DNA of 64,000 nt from Gemmatimonas sp. (GTDB lineage: Bacteria > Gemmatimonadota > Gemmatimonadetes > Gemmatimonadales > Gemmatimonadaceae), in assembly GCA_025361705.1 (NCBI GenBank), contig JANYJW010000013.1, positions 1-64,000 of the forward strand, in the 5' to 3' direction. The translations under genes were made by a program, and so were the position numbers. The notes beneath the pieces were generated by a model. That model did not search any database, was not told the origin of the DNA, and saw only the letters and a program-made list of their open reading frames with translations. How positions within the stretch are numbered: position 1 is the stretch's first letter; every line of letters begins with the position of its first letter. Shown here one piece after another: positions 27,120 through 35,714 of this stretch.

Positions 27120-28412
27120 ATGCCAGCGCGCCGTCATGCTGCCGTGCTGGCGCTCGCGTTGGCGAGTACGCTCCCGCTGGCGCTCACCGCCTGCCGCCGC
27201 GACGAGGCGGTGACGCTGCGCATCACGTCGTGGCAGAGTCCCGAGGAGAACGCGATTGATGCCGTGGAGTTCCGGTCGTTCGAGGCGGCGCATGCGGGCG
27301 TGCGCATCGTCAACGACCCGGTGTCGAACAATGCGGAATACCGCGAGAAGGTGCTGACGTCCATCGGCGCCGGGTCACCGCCCGACGTCTTCCTGCTCGA
27401 TGGCATCGACGTGGCGGCCTTTGCGGCACGCGACGTGGTGCTCGACCTGCAGCCGTTCGCCGAGCGCGTCGGCGTGCAACTGGGGCTGTTCTTTCCGCAG
27501 GTGGTGGAGCCATTCCGCGTGCAGGGCAAGCTGCTCGCGTTCCCCAAGGGCTTCTCGCCGATGGTGTACTACTACAATCGCGAGCTCTTCACGCGGGCCG
27601 GCCTCGCGCCGCCGAAGAACGGCTGGACGCAGGACGAGTTCCTGGCGGCGGTGCGGGCGCTCACGCGCGACACCAATGGGGATGGCGTGGTGGACCAGTG
27701 GGGGACGACGCTCGACCGCCGCCTCTACGCGTGGCAGGCGTGGATCTGGGGAGCGGGCGCCGATGTGCTTACACCCGACGGTCGGCATGCCTCGGGTGCC
27801 ATTGATCAGGCGGCCGCCGAGAGCACGCTCACCTTTCTCACCGACCTTCCGCGCCGCGGCTATGCGCCGCCGCCCAGCGCGTCGGGCGGGGCGCTGGGGT
27901 TTGAGCAGCGGCTGTTCTACAGCGGGCGGCTTGGCCTGCTCACCAGCGGGCACTGGATGATTCCCCGGTTGCGGCGCTACCTCGAGCAGGGGCGCGTGCA
28001 GTTGGGCGTGGTGTCCGTGCCGCGCACGCCGGGGCACCAGGTAAAGACGCCGCTCTTCGCCAGCGGATGGGCCGTGCCGTACAACACGCCGCACCGCAAG
28101 CGCGCCGTGGAACTCGCCGCGTGGATGGTGCGGGCAGACGCGCAACGCCGGCGTGCCGCGTCGGGGCTTGAGATTCCGACGCTCCTCTCGGCGGCGTACG
28201 AGAATGCGGCCAAGGATGCCACCGGACTCGAGATGGAGTTCCTCTGGCAGGTGCCGTACGGCGGTGTGCCGTGGGGCGCGCGCGTGGCGCAGTACCGCGA
28301 GATCGAGAAGGCGATGATGGATCTCATTGATCGCATCGTGGTCGACCGCGTGCGCGTGCAGGATGCCGTGCGCGAGGCGGCCGCGGTTGTGGACGGCGTG
28401 CTCGGCCGATGA
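27120..28412 (+). CDS. Sugar ABC transporter substrate-binding lipoprotein
   Basis: A 430-residue extracellular solute-binding protein, family 1. The signal ends in lipobox LTAC (about residue 24). Typical lobes follow: ITSWQSPEENAIDAVE, GSPPDVFLLDGIDVAAFA, KGFSPMVYYYNRELF, FYSGRLGLLTSGHWMIP. Contains TNGDGVVDQWG, a motif frequent in this family. The ligand is unknown but likely an oligosaccharide given the glycosidase. ATG is 1 bp after the ATPase stop; its own stop overlaps the permease start (ATGA). Confidence 0.93.
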   Translation: MPARRHAAVLALALASTLPLALTACRRDEAVTLRITSWQSPEENAIDAVEFRSFEAAHAGVRIVNDPVSNNAEYREKVLTSIGAGSPPDVFLLDGIDVAAFAARDVVLDLQPFAERVGVQLGLFFPQVVEPFRVQGKLLAFPKGFSPMVYYYNRELFTRAGLAPPKNGWTQDEFLAAVRALTRDTNGDGVVDQWGTTLDRRLYAWQAWIWGAGADVLTPDGRHASGAIDQAAAESTLTFLTDLPRRGYAPPPSASGGALGFEQRLFYSGRLGLLTSGHWMIPRLRRYLEQGRVQLGVVSVPRTPGHQVKTPLFASGWAVPYNTPHRKRAVELAAWMVRADAQRRRAASGLEIPTLLSAAYENAAKDATGLEMEFLWQVPYGGVPWGARVAQYREIEKAMMDLIDRIVVDRVRVQDAVREAAAVVDGVLGR

Positions 28413-29938
28413 CGGCGGCGCACCGACGTGCGGCGGCGCTCGCTGCGCTCCTCTGGGCGGCGGCCACGGCGGGCGTCGCATGGCGCACGGTGCGCAAAGT
28501 GGATCAGGCGGCGCGCAGCCGCGAGGCGCTCGTCCTTTCCCACGCCGCGCAGGGGCGCGTGCCGACCCCGGCGTGGCCCGGCGGGCTCGGCGCGCGCGAT
28601 GCCGCGGCCGTGCGAGCGGAGGAGTTGCCGCTGGTGGTGCGCGGCACAGCGGGCACAGTGGTGACGGCGCCGGTGAAGGACGCGGACGACTGGAACGTCA
28701 TCGGCGCCGTGGCCGTGCAGGCGCGTGCAGGCGAATGGGCCGTCGCCGTGCTGTTCCCCGTAGCGCTGGCGCTGCTGGCCGCGTTGATCACCGGGTTCAT
28801 GGCGGGGCTGCGGCACGCAACGCGCCGGCGCACGGTGGTCGGTCTCGATGCGGCGCTGTACGGCGGCGCTGTCGTGGCGGTGGTGGCGCAACTGAGCCGG
28901 GCCGTCGATGGACTCGCGGCGACGGGTGTGGTTCCGCCCGCGCGTGCCCGGCTCGCGCTCGCGCCGCCATCACTCGGATTTGCAGCGCTGGTGCTCGGTC
29001 TCGTTGCCGCCGCCGGTGTGCTCGCGCGCTGGGCCATCGTCTGGCACGCCGCCAACGCCGACCGCCCGGCACGCGTGCGCGAGACCCTGGGCGCGTGGGG
29101 CTTGATTGCGCCAAGCCTGGCGCACCTGCTCGTCTTCACCATTGCACCCGTCGGATTCCTGTTCTGGATTTCCGTGCACGACTGGGACCTGCTGGCCAGC
29201 GACCGGCCGTTCGTTGGGCTCAAGCACTTTCGCGCAATTGGTGCCGACCCGCTGTTCTGGCGCGCGCTGCGGAACGGACTTGTGTACGCGCTGTACGTGC
29301 CGGCCACGATGGGGGCAGCGCTCGCGGCCGCCCTTGTCCTCGACCAGCCGCTGCGCGGCATCAAGGTGCTGCGCGTCGTCGTCTTTCTGCCGTACGTCGC
29401 GTCCACCGTCGCCATTGCCCTGGTGTGGCAATGGCTGCTGCATCGCGACTTTGGCCTGCTGAATGCGATGCTTGCCGCGGTGCACCTGCCGCGCGTCGAC
29501 TGGCTGGGGAATCCCGCCACCGCGCTGCCGGCGCTGATGGTCGTGAGCGCGTGGGGGCAGCTGGGCTACATGATGGTCGTCTACCTCGCTGGCCTGCAGG
29601 CCATCCCGGTGTCCCTGCTTGAGGCGGCGCGGCTCGACGGCGCCAGTGCGTGGCAGCGGTTCCGGCTGGTGGTGCTTCCCATGCTGCGCCCGGTGTCGGT
29701 GTACCTGCTGCTCACCGGCATCATCTGGTCGTTCCATGGTTTCACGCTGGTGTACATCATGACGGAGGGTGGCCCCGCGCACGCCACCGACGTGCTGGTG
29801 TACCGCATCTACCAGACGGCATGGGAGTTCCGCCGCTTTGACGTGGCGGCGGCGATGAGCGTGGTGCTGTGCCTGGTGCTTCTGTCGCTCACGGCACTGC
29901 AGTGGCGCACCGTGAAGGGCGAGCCGGCCGATGTCTGA
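28409..29938 (+). CDS. Sugar ABC transporter permease, MalF type, with N-terminal extension
   Basis: A 509-residue permease, about 200 residues longer than typical UgpA/MalF-type partners. The core (about 215-509) has six helices and the EAA loop EAARLDGASAWQRFRLVVLP, which contacts the ATPase. The extra N-terminus contains a helix (about 10-28), an exposed segment of about 80 residues, and two or three more helices (about 110-210). It starts in the stop of the binding protein gene and overlaps the next permease by 8 bp. The extension's role is unknown. Confidence 0.9.
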   Translation: MTAAHRRAAALAALLWAAATAGVAWRTVRKVDQAARSREALVLSHAAQGRVPTPAWPGGLGARDAAAVRAEELPLVVRGTAGTVVTAPVKDADDWNVIGAVAVQARAGEWAVAVLFPVALALLAALITGFMAGLRHATRRRTVVGLDAALYGGAVVAVVAQLSRAVDGLAATGVVPPARARLALAPPSLGFAALVLGLVAAAGVLARWAIVWHAANADRPARVRETLGAWGLIAPSLAHLLVFTIAPVGFLFWISVHDWDLLASDRPFVGLKHFRAIGADPLFWRALRNGLVYALYVPATMGAALAAALVLDQPLRGIKVLRVVVFLPYVASTVAIALVWQWLLHRDFGLLNAMLAAVHLPRVDWLGNPATALPALMVVSAWGQLGYMMVVYLAGLQAIPVSLLEAARLDGASAWQRFRLVVLPMLRPVSVYLLLTGIIWSFHGFTLVYIMTEGGPAHATDVLVYRIYQTAWEFRRFDVAAAMSVVLCLVLLSLTALQWRTVKGEPADV

Positions 29939-30770
29939 GCGGCGCGCACGGACCGTGCCGCGCGTGCGGCGGCTGACGGGGTATGCGGCGGCGCTGCTGC
30001 TCGCACTGGTGATGGTCGCGCCCTTCCTCTGGATGCTCTTGACGGCGCTGATGGACGAGTTCGAGGTCTATCAGGCGCCGCCGCCGCTGCTGCCGGCCGC
30101 GCCGCGCCTTGCCAACTTCACCGAGGCGCTCACCGCGCTGCCGTTCGCCGTCTACTTCCGCAACTCGCTGATCCTCGCGGCGTGCACCGTGGTGGGGCAG
30201 GTGGCCACTGCGGCCATGGCCGGCTACGCGTTTGCCCGGCACCGCTTTGCTGGCCGCACGCCGTTGTTCGCGGTCTACCTTGGCACCCTGATGATTCCCG
30301 GCATCGCGCTGCTCGTGCCGCGCTTTCTCATCGTCGACGCGATGGGTCTCGTGGACACGATCGCCGGTCTCGTGTCCGTGGATCTCGTTGCGGCGTGGGG
30401 CATCTTCCTGATGCGGCAGTACTTCCTGTCGCTGCCGCGCGACATGGAAGACGCGGCGCGTCTCGATGGCGCGTCGGAGTGGCAGGTCTTTACGCGCGTC
30501 GCGCTGCCGCTCGCACGCCCCGCGCTGGCGACCGTGGCGCTCTTTGCGTTCATCGATGCATGGAAGGCGCTGCTCTGGCCGCTCATCGTGGCGCGCTCGC
30601 CCGACCTGCGCGTGGTGGAGGCTGGCGTGGCGAGCTTCCACGGCATGTACTACGCCAACTGGCCGTGGCAAATGGCGGCGGCCGTGGCCGCGCTGGTGCC
30701 GGTGCTCATCGTATTTCTCGTGGCGCAGAAGGCGTTCTTGCGGGGGCTGGCGTTTGGGGGGTTCAAGTAG
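29931..30770 (+). CDS. Sugar ABC transporter permease, MalG type
   Basis: A 279-residue permease with six helices and the EAA loop EDAARLDGASEWQVFTRVALP. Standard length for UgpE/MalG-type proteins. It pairs with the preceding permease in the importer and is the last gene of the glycosidase-transporter operon. A heptamer repeat array that can fold back on itself begins directly after its stop. Confidence 0.93.
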   Translation: MSERRARTVPRVRRLTGYAAALLLALVMVAPFLWMLLTALMDEFEVYQAPPPLLPAAPRLANFTEALTALPFAVYFRNSLILAACTVVGQVATAAMAGYAFARHRFAGRTPLFAVYLGTLMIPGIALLVPRFLIVDAMGLVDTIAGLVSVDLVAAWGIFLMRQYFLSLPRDMEDAARLDGASEWQVFTRVALPLARPALATVALFAFIDAWKALLWPLIVARSPDLRVVEAGVASFHGMYYANWPWQMAAAVAALVPVLIVFLVAQKAFLRGLAFGGFK

Positions 30771-30891
30771 AGATGGCAGACGGCAGGTGGCAGATGTCAG
30801 ATAGCGGTAGGGGCGCGAGGTGCCATCTGCCATCTGCCATCCGCCATCTGCCATCCGCCATCTGCCATCCGCCATCCGCCATCTGCCATCT
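30771..30891 (+). repeat. GCCATCY heptamer array 3, inverted, ten units plus five reverse units
   Basis: 30771-30805 holds five degenerate reverse-orientation units (AGATGGC, AGACGGC, AGGTGGC, AGATGTC, AGATAGC). After a 16-bp spacer, 30822-30891 has ten forward units GCCATCT/GCCATCC. The two halves can pair as a long imperfect hairpin between the convergent 3' ends of the permease and hsp20 genes, so it may act as a bidirectional terminator. Confidence 0.9.
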
Positions 30892-30909
30892 GCCGCCTAC
30901 CGCCCATCA

Positions 30910-31356
30910 TCAGCTCTTCGCCCACCGCACCTCGATCTTCCGCGGCTTCGGCTGCTCCATCTTGGGCACGCGCACCAGCAGCACCCCGTTCGTCAGTGAC
31001 GCCTCGATGGCGTCCTCCCGGACGTTCGCTGGGAGCTGGAACGACCGGCGGAACGCGCCGAACGGGCGCTCGACAATGTGATAGCTGCCTGCGGGGTCCT
31101 TCTTGAGCGTCTCCTTGTCCCCTGCAACGGCGAGCACGCCCCCCTCGCACGTGATGTTCAGCCCCGACTGGGCGACGCCGGGAATCTCGAACTCGAACAG
31201 CAGGGCGTCGGTCGTTTCCTTGACGTCGACCGCTGGAAGCCAGGCGTTGGCCGCCTTCGGCGCCGTGTCGGCGTTTCCAAATGTGTCCTCGAACAACTTG
31301 TCGATCTCGCGTCGCAGGCCGAAAATCGGTGGGGCCACTCGGTCAGTGCGTACCAT
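30910..31356 (-). CDS. Small heat-shock protein, Hsp20 family
   Basis: A 148-residue α-crystallin-domain chaperone that holds unfolding proteins. The N-terminal region (LRREIDKLFEDTFG) precedes the crystallin domain (about 40-140: AVDVKETTDALLFEFEIPGV, VERPFGAFRRSFQLP), with the motif NGVLLVRVPK near the end. The ATG at 31356 follows a GGAGG Shine-Dalgarno at ideal spacing; upstream in-frame starts add about 59 unrelated residues. Stands alone, divergent from the kinase gene. Confidence 0.94.
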   Translation of the reverse strand: MVRTDRVAPPIFGLRREIDKLFEDTFGNADTAPKAANAWLPAVDVKETTDALLFEFEIPGVAQSGLNITCEGGVLAVAGDKETLKKDPAGSYHIVERPFGAFRRSFQLPANVREDAIEASLTNGVLLVRVPKMEQPKPRKIEVRWAKS

Positions 31357-31549
31357 AGGTCCTCCGAGAAACAGGTGCATGCTGCATCCGGAAAGGTGAA
31401 GGATGAAATGCGCGGCGCGCCTTTGCGCCGCACCCCCCGCCCGAAAACGCATTGCGCGTGCCGCGCCGTTTGCGCCAACGCGGCACACGACGCTGTCAAG
31501 CTGAGCGATCGGTCTGCCAGCGGGGCAAGCCACTGGCGCTGCGCCCGCG

Positions 31550-31600
31550 TTCGGTCACCCGGGTTCGGTCACCCGGGTTCGGTCAACCCGGGTTCGGTCA
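31550..31600 (+). repeat. Tandem 14/15-bp repeat upstream of a histidine kinase gene
   Basis: The unit TCGGTCACCCGGGT starts at 31551, 31565 and 31579 and a fourth TCGGTCA begins at 31594 after one 15-bp unit. Each unit contains the palindrome ACCCGGGT or a variant. It lies 50-100 bp upstream of the PAS kinase and in the 294-bp gap separating it from hsp20, so it could be a set of operator sites. The rest of the gap shows a short GC hairpin (31412-31431) and no gene. Confidence 0.7.
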
Positions 31601-31650
31601 TCTTGTCCACGTTGGTCCCGCGGACTAGCTTCGCGATCCGACCCTGACCG

Positions 31651-33204
31651 ATGACCATCCCCGTCTCGACCCCGTCTTCAGCCACCTCGCCGTCAGCGCT
31701 CACCGCGCTGGCGGCCATCGTGGCGGAGTTCAACGCCAACCGGCCGCTCGAGACGAGCATCGCGGTGGCGCTCGACACGCTGTGCCGGTCGCTCGATGCC
31801 TCCGAATGCTCGCTCTGGCTGCACACGGCAGACGGGCTGGTGCGCACGTGGGCGTCCGGGGATGCGTTGGCGCAGGAAGCCGCCGTGGACGCCGCCCTGC
31901 TCAACGGATCCGTATCGCATGGCCTGCGCGCCGTGCGCGTGACGGCCGGCGACCGGCGCGTCGGCGCGCTGGTGCTGCAGATGGCGCGCCCGCTGCAGCC
32001 CGAGGAGGATCGGCTCCTCGGCGCCGTGGCCAACCTGCTGGCGCCGGAACTCGCGCACGCCGAACGCTCGCGGCAGCTCGAAGTGGAAGTGGCGGCGCGC
32101 ACCGTGGAGATCGACCGCGAGCGCCGGTTCACCGAGAAGATCATCGACTCGCTGCCGACCGGGCTGTACGTGATCGACCGCGAGTACCGCATTCAGGCGT
32201 GGAACCGCAAGCGCGAGACGGGCATGCAGGGCGTCTCACGCGACGAGGCGATTGGCCGCACCATCTTCGACATCCTGCATCGCCAGCCGTTCGAGATGCT
32301 GCGGCGCGAGTTCGATGAAGTCTTCGCGACCGGGCGCATCCAGGAATATCAGATGGAGTCGTCGGCGGGCGACGACGCGCGCACCTATCGCATCACCAAG
32401 ATCCCCATGCGGCTCGGCGATTCGGCGGTGACCCACGTCATCACGATCGGCGAAGACGTGACCGACTGGCGCGAAGGGCAGCAGCGGTACGCGCAGGCCG
32501 AGAAGCTGGCGGCCATCGGCACGCTGGCGGCGGGCGTGATGCACGAGATCAACAACCCGCTGGCCACCATTGCCGCGTGCGGCGACGGACTCGCGTACCG
32601 GCTCGAGGACCTGCAGAAGAAGGGCGCCGAGGTCAACAAGGACCTGTTCGACTATGTCGAGATCATCGACAACGAGGTGCTGCGCTGCAAGCAGATTGTT
32701 GATCAGCTCCTCGACTTCAGCCGTCCCAAGCAGCTGGCCAAGTCGAAGGTCGATCTCAACGAGGTGGTGGAGAAGACGCTGTTCCTGATGAAGCACCACG
32801 CCGGCTTCAAGACGATGACGCTGGTCAAGGAGCTCGACGCGGCGCTGCCGGTGGTGCCGTTGGGGAACGCCGAGCAGCTGGTGCAGGTGCTGATGGCGCT
32901 GATGATCAACGCCACCGACGCCACCGACGGACACGGCACCATCACGGTGCGCACGCGGCGCGGTCCGTCGAACACCGACGGGGCCATCGTGGAAGTCGCC
33001 GATGCCGGGCACGGCATTGCGCGTGCCGAGCTGTCCAAGATCTTCGAGCCCTTCTACACCACCAAGCCGCCGGGACGGGGCACGGGACTCGGACTCGCCA
33101 TCTGTTATGGCATCGTGCAGGACCACCGCGGCCGCATCGAAGTCGACAGCGTCATCGGGAAGGGGAGCACGTTCCGCGTGCTGCTCCCCATCATTGAATG
33201 GTGA
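31651..33204 (+). CDS. PAS-domain sensor histidine kinase (NtrB-like)
   Basis: A 517-residue soluble kinase. A GAF-like domain (about 15-135), a PAS domain (about 160-275: IIDSLPTGLYVIDREYRIQA), a HisKA dimerisation domain with phospho-acceptor H298 (GVMHEINNPLAT) and a HATPase domain (NATDATDG, DAGHGI, GRGTGLGLAI) are visible. No membrane segments, so it senses a cytoplasmic signal. The HEINNPL motif is typical of kinases paired with NtrC regulators, yet no complete NtrC gene follows: the overlapping next gene is only its HTH_8 part. Starts at ATG 31651. Confidence 0.92.
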   Translation: MTIPVSTPSSATSPSALTALAAIVAEFNANRPLETSIAVALDTLCRSLDASECSLWLHTADGLVRTWASGDALAQEAAVDAALLNGSVSHGLRAVRVTAGDRRVGALVLQMARPLQPEEDRLLGAVANLLAPELAHAERSRQLEVEVAARTVEIDRERRFTEKIIDSLPTGLYVIDREYRIQAWNRKRETGMQGVSRDEAIGRTIFDILHRQPFEMLRREFDEVFATGRIQEYQMESSAGDDARTYRITKIPMRLGDSAVTHVITIGEDVTDWREGQQRYAQAEKLAAIGTLAAGVMHEINNPLATIAACGDGLAYRLEDLQKKGAEVNKDLFDYVEIIDNEVLRCKQIVDQLLDFSRPKQLAKSKVDLNEVVEKTLFLMKHHAGFKTMTLVKELDAALPVVPLGNAEQLVQVLMALMINATDATDGHGTITVRTRRGPSNTDGAIVEVADAGHGIARAELSKIFEPFYTTKPPGRGTGLGLAICYGIVQDHRGRIEVDSVIGKGSTFRVLLPIIEW

Positions 33205-33437
33205 CCGCGCCCTCCGTTGCCGGCGTCGAGCCGGGTGAGTCGGCGGCGCCGAAGGAAGCGCCCGGTGGCGCGCCGATGACGCTTGCCGAAGTCGAGCAGC
33301 GGCACATCGCCGCGGCCCTTGAGCGCACGGGGTGGCATCAGGGGCGCGCGGCGCACGAGCTCGGCATCTCGGTGAAGACCCTGTACCGCAAGATCCGGGA
33401 GTTCGGATTCCAGCGACCGGGGGGGCGAACGAGATGA
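33198..33437 (+). CDS. Stand-alone Fis-type HTH_8 protein
   Basis: A 79-residue protein. After a disordered Pro/Ala-rich start of about 26 residues it contains only the factor-for-inversion-type HTH: LAEVEQRHIAAALERTGWHQ followed by AAHELGISVKTLYRKIREFG. This is the DNA-binding end of NtrC-family regulators, here without receiver or AAA+ domains. It overlaps the kinase by 7 bp and the next response regulator by 4 bp, so it is translated from the same mRNA. A GTG at 33201 is an alternative start. It could be a remnant of a deleted NtrC or a functional mini-regulator. Confidence 0.85.
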   Translation: MVTAPSVAGVEPGESAAPKEAPGGAPMTLAEVEQRHIAAALERTGWHQGRAAHELGISVKTLYRKIREFGFQRPGGRTR

Positions 33438-34102
33438 AAGTGCTCGTGATCGAGGACGACCCGACCGTCGGGCAGTTCGTGAAGCGCGGGCTCGAGCAGC
33501 AGCGCTGGAGCGTGGACCTCGCCACCGACGGACTCGAGGGGGAACGGCTGGCGCGCACGCAGCCCTACGACATCGTCGTGCTCGACATGCGGCTGCCAGG
33601 CAAGCAGGGGCTCGAGGTGCTGCGCGACCTGCGCGCATGGGGGTTCGAACGTCCCGTGCTGGTGCTGACCGCGCAGGACGCCGTGGACGCCAAAGTCACC
33701 ACGCTGCGCGCGGGCGCCGACGATTATGTCACCAAGCCCTTTGCGTTCGAGGAGCTGCTGGCGCGCGTCGAGGCGCTGGCGCGACGTCCGCGGGCCATCG
33801 CGGCGCCGCTGTTGACCGTGGGCGACCTCACGCTCAGTCTCGATACGCGCGAGGTGCAGCGCGCCGGGCGCCTCATCGAGCTGACGCCCAAGGAGTTCCT
33901 GGTGCTCGAATACCTCATGCGCCACGCCGGACGGGTGATGAGCCGCACGCTCATCACCGAGTATGCGTGGGGATACCATTTTGACCCGGGCACCAACATC
34001 GTCGACGTCGTCATCAACCACCTGCGCAAGAAGGTGGACGCCACCGCCGGCCAGAAGCTGATCGCGACGGTGCGCGGCGTCGGCTATGTGGTAAAGGGCT
34101 AG
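33434..34102 (+). CDS. OmpR-family response regulator
   Basis: A 222-residue two-component regulator. Receiver domain with phospho-acceptor D51 (IVVLDMRLPG), acidic pocket IEDD at 6-9 and conserved Lys in DYVTKPFAFEE (about 101). The winged-helix effector (about 128-222) shows LTPKEFLVLEYL and NHLRKKVDA. It starts within the HTH_8 gene's stop (ATGA) and is followed 7 bp later by its presumed kinase. Targets unknown; TonB genes lie just downstream. Confidence 0.95.
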   Translation: MKVLVIEDDPTVGQFVKRGLEQQRWSVDLATDGLEGERLARTQPYDIVVLDMRLPGKQGLEVLRDLRAWGFERPVLVLTAQDAVDAKVTTLRAGADDYVTKPFAFEELLARVEALARRPRAIAAPLLTVGDLTLSLDTREVQRAGRLIELTPKEFLVLEYLMRHAGRVMSRTLITEYAWGYHFDPGTNIVDVVINHLRKKVDATAGQKLIATVRGVGYVVKG

Positions 34103-34109
34103 CGGGCGA

Positions 34110-35600
34110 GTGTCCTCCATCCGGTCGCGGGTGACCGCGGCGTACGCGCTGACGCTCTTCGGCACGATGCTCGCATTTGCCGTGGCGCTGTGGGCGGCGC
34201 GGCGGGCGTCCATGCTGCGCGACCTTCAGGCGCGGGTGTCGACGTACGCCGACATCGGGCATCTGGTGCTGACGCAGGCGGGAACGCAGAACACCCCGGT
34301 GGTGGTGGACACGGCAGGGTCGCAGCGCGACCCTGAACTCCAGCCGCTGCTGCGCGTTCGGCTCGACGCCATACCGGGCTATCTGGTCGTGGCCGATTCG
34401 CAGCGTCCGCTGTACACGTCGCTGGCGGCGCGCCGGTTGCCGCCCGAGGACTCCGCTGTCCTCTTGCGCGCCGTCATGCGGCTGTCGGAAGAGCGCCTCG
34501 TCGCCACGGTGCAGCTGTCGACCGACAAACTGCTGATGGTCGCCCGTCTCGAGCACGGCGAGGCCGGGCCGGTGCGGCGCGTGGTGGCGGCGAGTGCCGT
34601 GGAGTCGGCCGATTTCATAGGCAGCGAACAGTTTGGCGTCTTCGTGCTCATTGCGCCGCTCGTGGTGCTGCTGAGCGTTGTGATGGCCTACGTCATCACC
34701 GGGCGCGCGCTGCAGCCGGTGGACGAGATCATCAGCGAGGTGTCGGCCATCAGCGACGGCCGGTCGCTGCACCAGCGGCTTCCGCAGTCCGAGGGCGACG
34801 ACGAGCTGGCGCGGCTCTCGGTCACCCTCAACGCGATGATCGCGCGGCTCGAGCAGTCGTTCTCGGGGCTCCGGCGCTTTACCGCGGACGCCAGCCACGA
34901 ACTCAAGACGCCGCTTACCGTGCTGCGCGCCGACATCGAGCGCGCCATGTCGGCCGGGCCGCGCTCCACCGAGGGGCTGGTGGCGCTCGAGGAAGCGTTG
35001 CAGGAGACGGCGCGGATGGCCGACCTCGTGGAATCGCTGCTCACGCTGGCGCGCGCCGACGAGGGGCGGTTCGACCTGCATCGCGAGCCGGTGGCGCTGG
35101 GTCCGCTGGTGCGCGATGTGGCGGAGACGACGCAGATCCTGGGAGAAGCCACCGGGTTGCGGGTGGGCGTCACGGCACTGGACGAGGCGTCGGTGATGGG
35201 CGACGCGCTGCGCCTGCGCCAACTTTTCCTGAACCTCGTCACGAATGCCGTGAAGTACACGGGGAAGGGCGGCACGGTGGATCTCGCGCTCACGCGCCGC
35301 GCCGACACGGCCGAGTTTTCGGTGAGCGACACGGGCGTCGGCATCGCGGGAGCCGACCTCCCGTACGTGTTCGACCGTTTCTGGAGGGCCGACCGCGCGC
35401 GGTCGCGGGCCTCGGATCGGGGCGGGGTGGGGCTTGGGCTCTCCATCAGCCAGTGGATTGCGCACGCGCACGGCGGCTCCATCACGGTGTCCTCGCGGCT
35501 TGGCCGCGGGTCCACGTTTACCGTGGCGCTCCCGCTGATGCACACCGCGGCATCGTCGCCGATTGCCAGCGGGGGCCCTGGCGCGGAGCCGAAAATCTAA
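34110..35600 (+). CDS. Membrane sensor histidine kinase with HAMP domain
   Basis: A 496-residue kinase. One helix near residues 10-30, a periplasmic sensor region (about 35-165), a second helix (about 170-195), HAMP (about 195-248), HisKA with H263 (DASHELKTPLTVL) and HATPase (NAVKYTG, DTGVGI, GVGLGLSI). It pairs with the OmpR-type regulator 7 bp upstream. Begins with GTG. The periplasmic segment has no recognisable domain, so the signal is unknown. Confidence 0.94.
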   Translation: MSSIRSRVTAAYALTLFGTMLAFAVALWAARRASMLRDLQARVSTYADIGHLVLTQAGTQNTPVVVDTAGSQRDPELQPLLRVRLDAIPGYLVVADSQRPLYTSLAARRLPPEDSAVLLRAVMRLSEERLVATVQLSTDKLLMVARLEHGEAGPVRRVVAASAVESADFIGSEQFGVFVLIAPLVVLLSVVMAYVITGRALQPVDEIISEVSAISDGRSLHQRLPQSEGDDELARLSVTLNAMIARLEQSFSGLRRFTADASHELKTPLTVLRADIERAMSAGPRSTEGLVALEEALQETARMADLVESLLTLARADEGRFDLHREPVALGPLVRDVAETTQILGEATGLRVGVTALDEASVMGDALRLRQLFLNLVTNAVKYTGKGGTVDLALTRRADTAEFSVSDTGVGIAGADLPYVFDRFWRADRARSRASDRGGVGLGLSISQWIAHAHGGSITVSSRLGRGSTFTVALPLMHTAASSPIASGGPGAEPKI

Positions 35601-35601
35601 C

Positions 35602-35616
35602 TTCGCGTTAAGCGAA
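35602..35616. promoter_or_regulatory. Inverted repeat TTCGC-GTTAA-GCGAA upstream of the TonB operon
   Basis: A perfect 5-bp dyad directly after the kinase stop, with two TTAA boxes 12 bp apart (GTTAAGCGAAACTTAA). Direct TTAA-type half-sites near a promoter are often bound by OmpR-class regulators, such as the one encoded at 33434-34102; this is inference. It lies about 100 bp before the tonB start. Confidence 0.3.
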
Positions 35617-35714
35617 ACTTAATCTTCCTGCGGTTACTCCCTTCATACGGGTCGCGTAGACTCTGTGGACGAACCGCCGTACCAGTGTCACCGCAGCCAC
35701 CAACGGGGTGCGTA

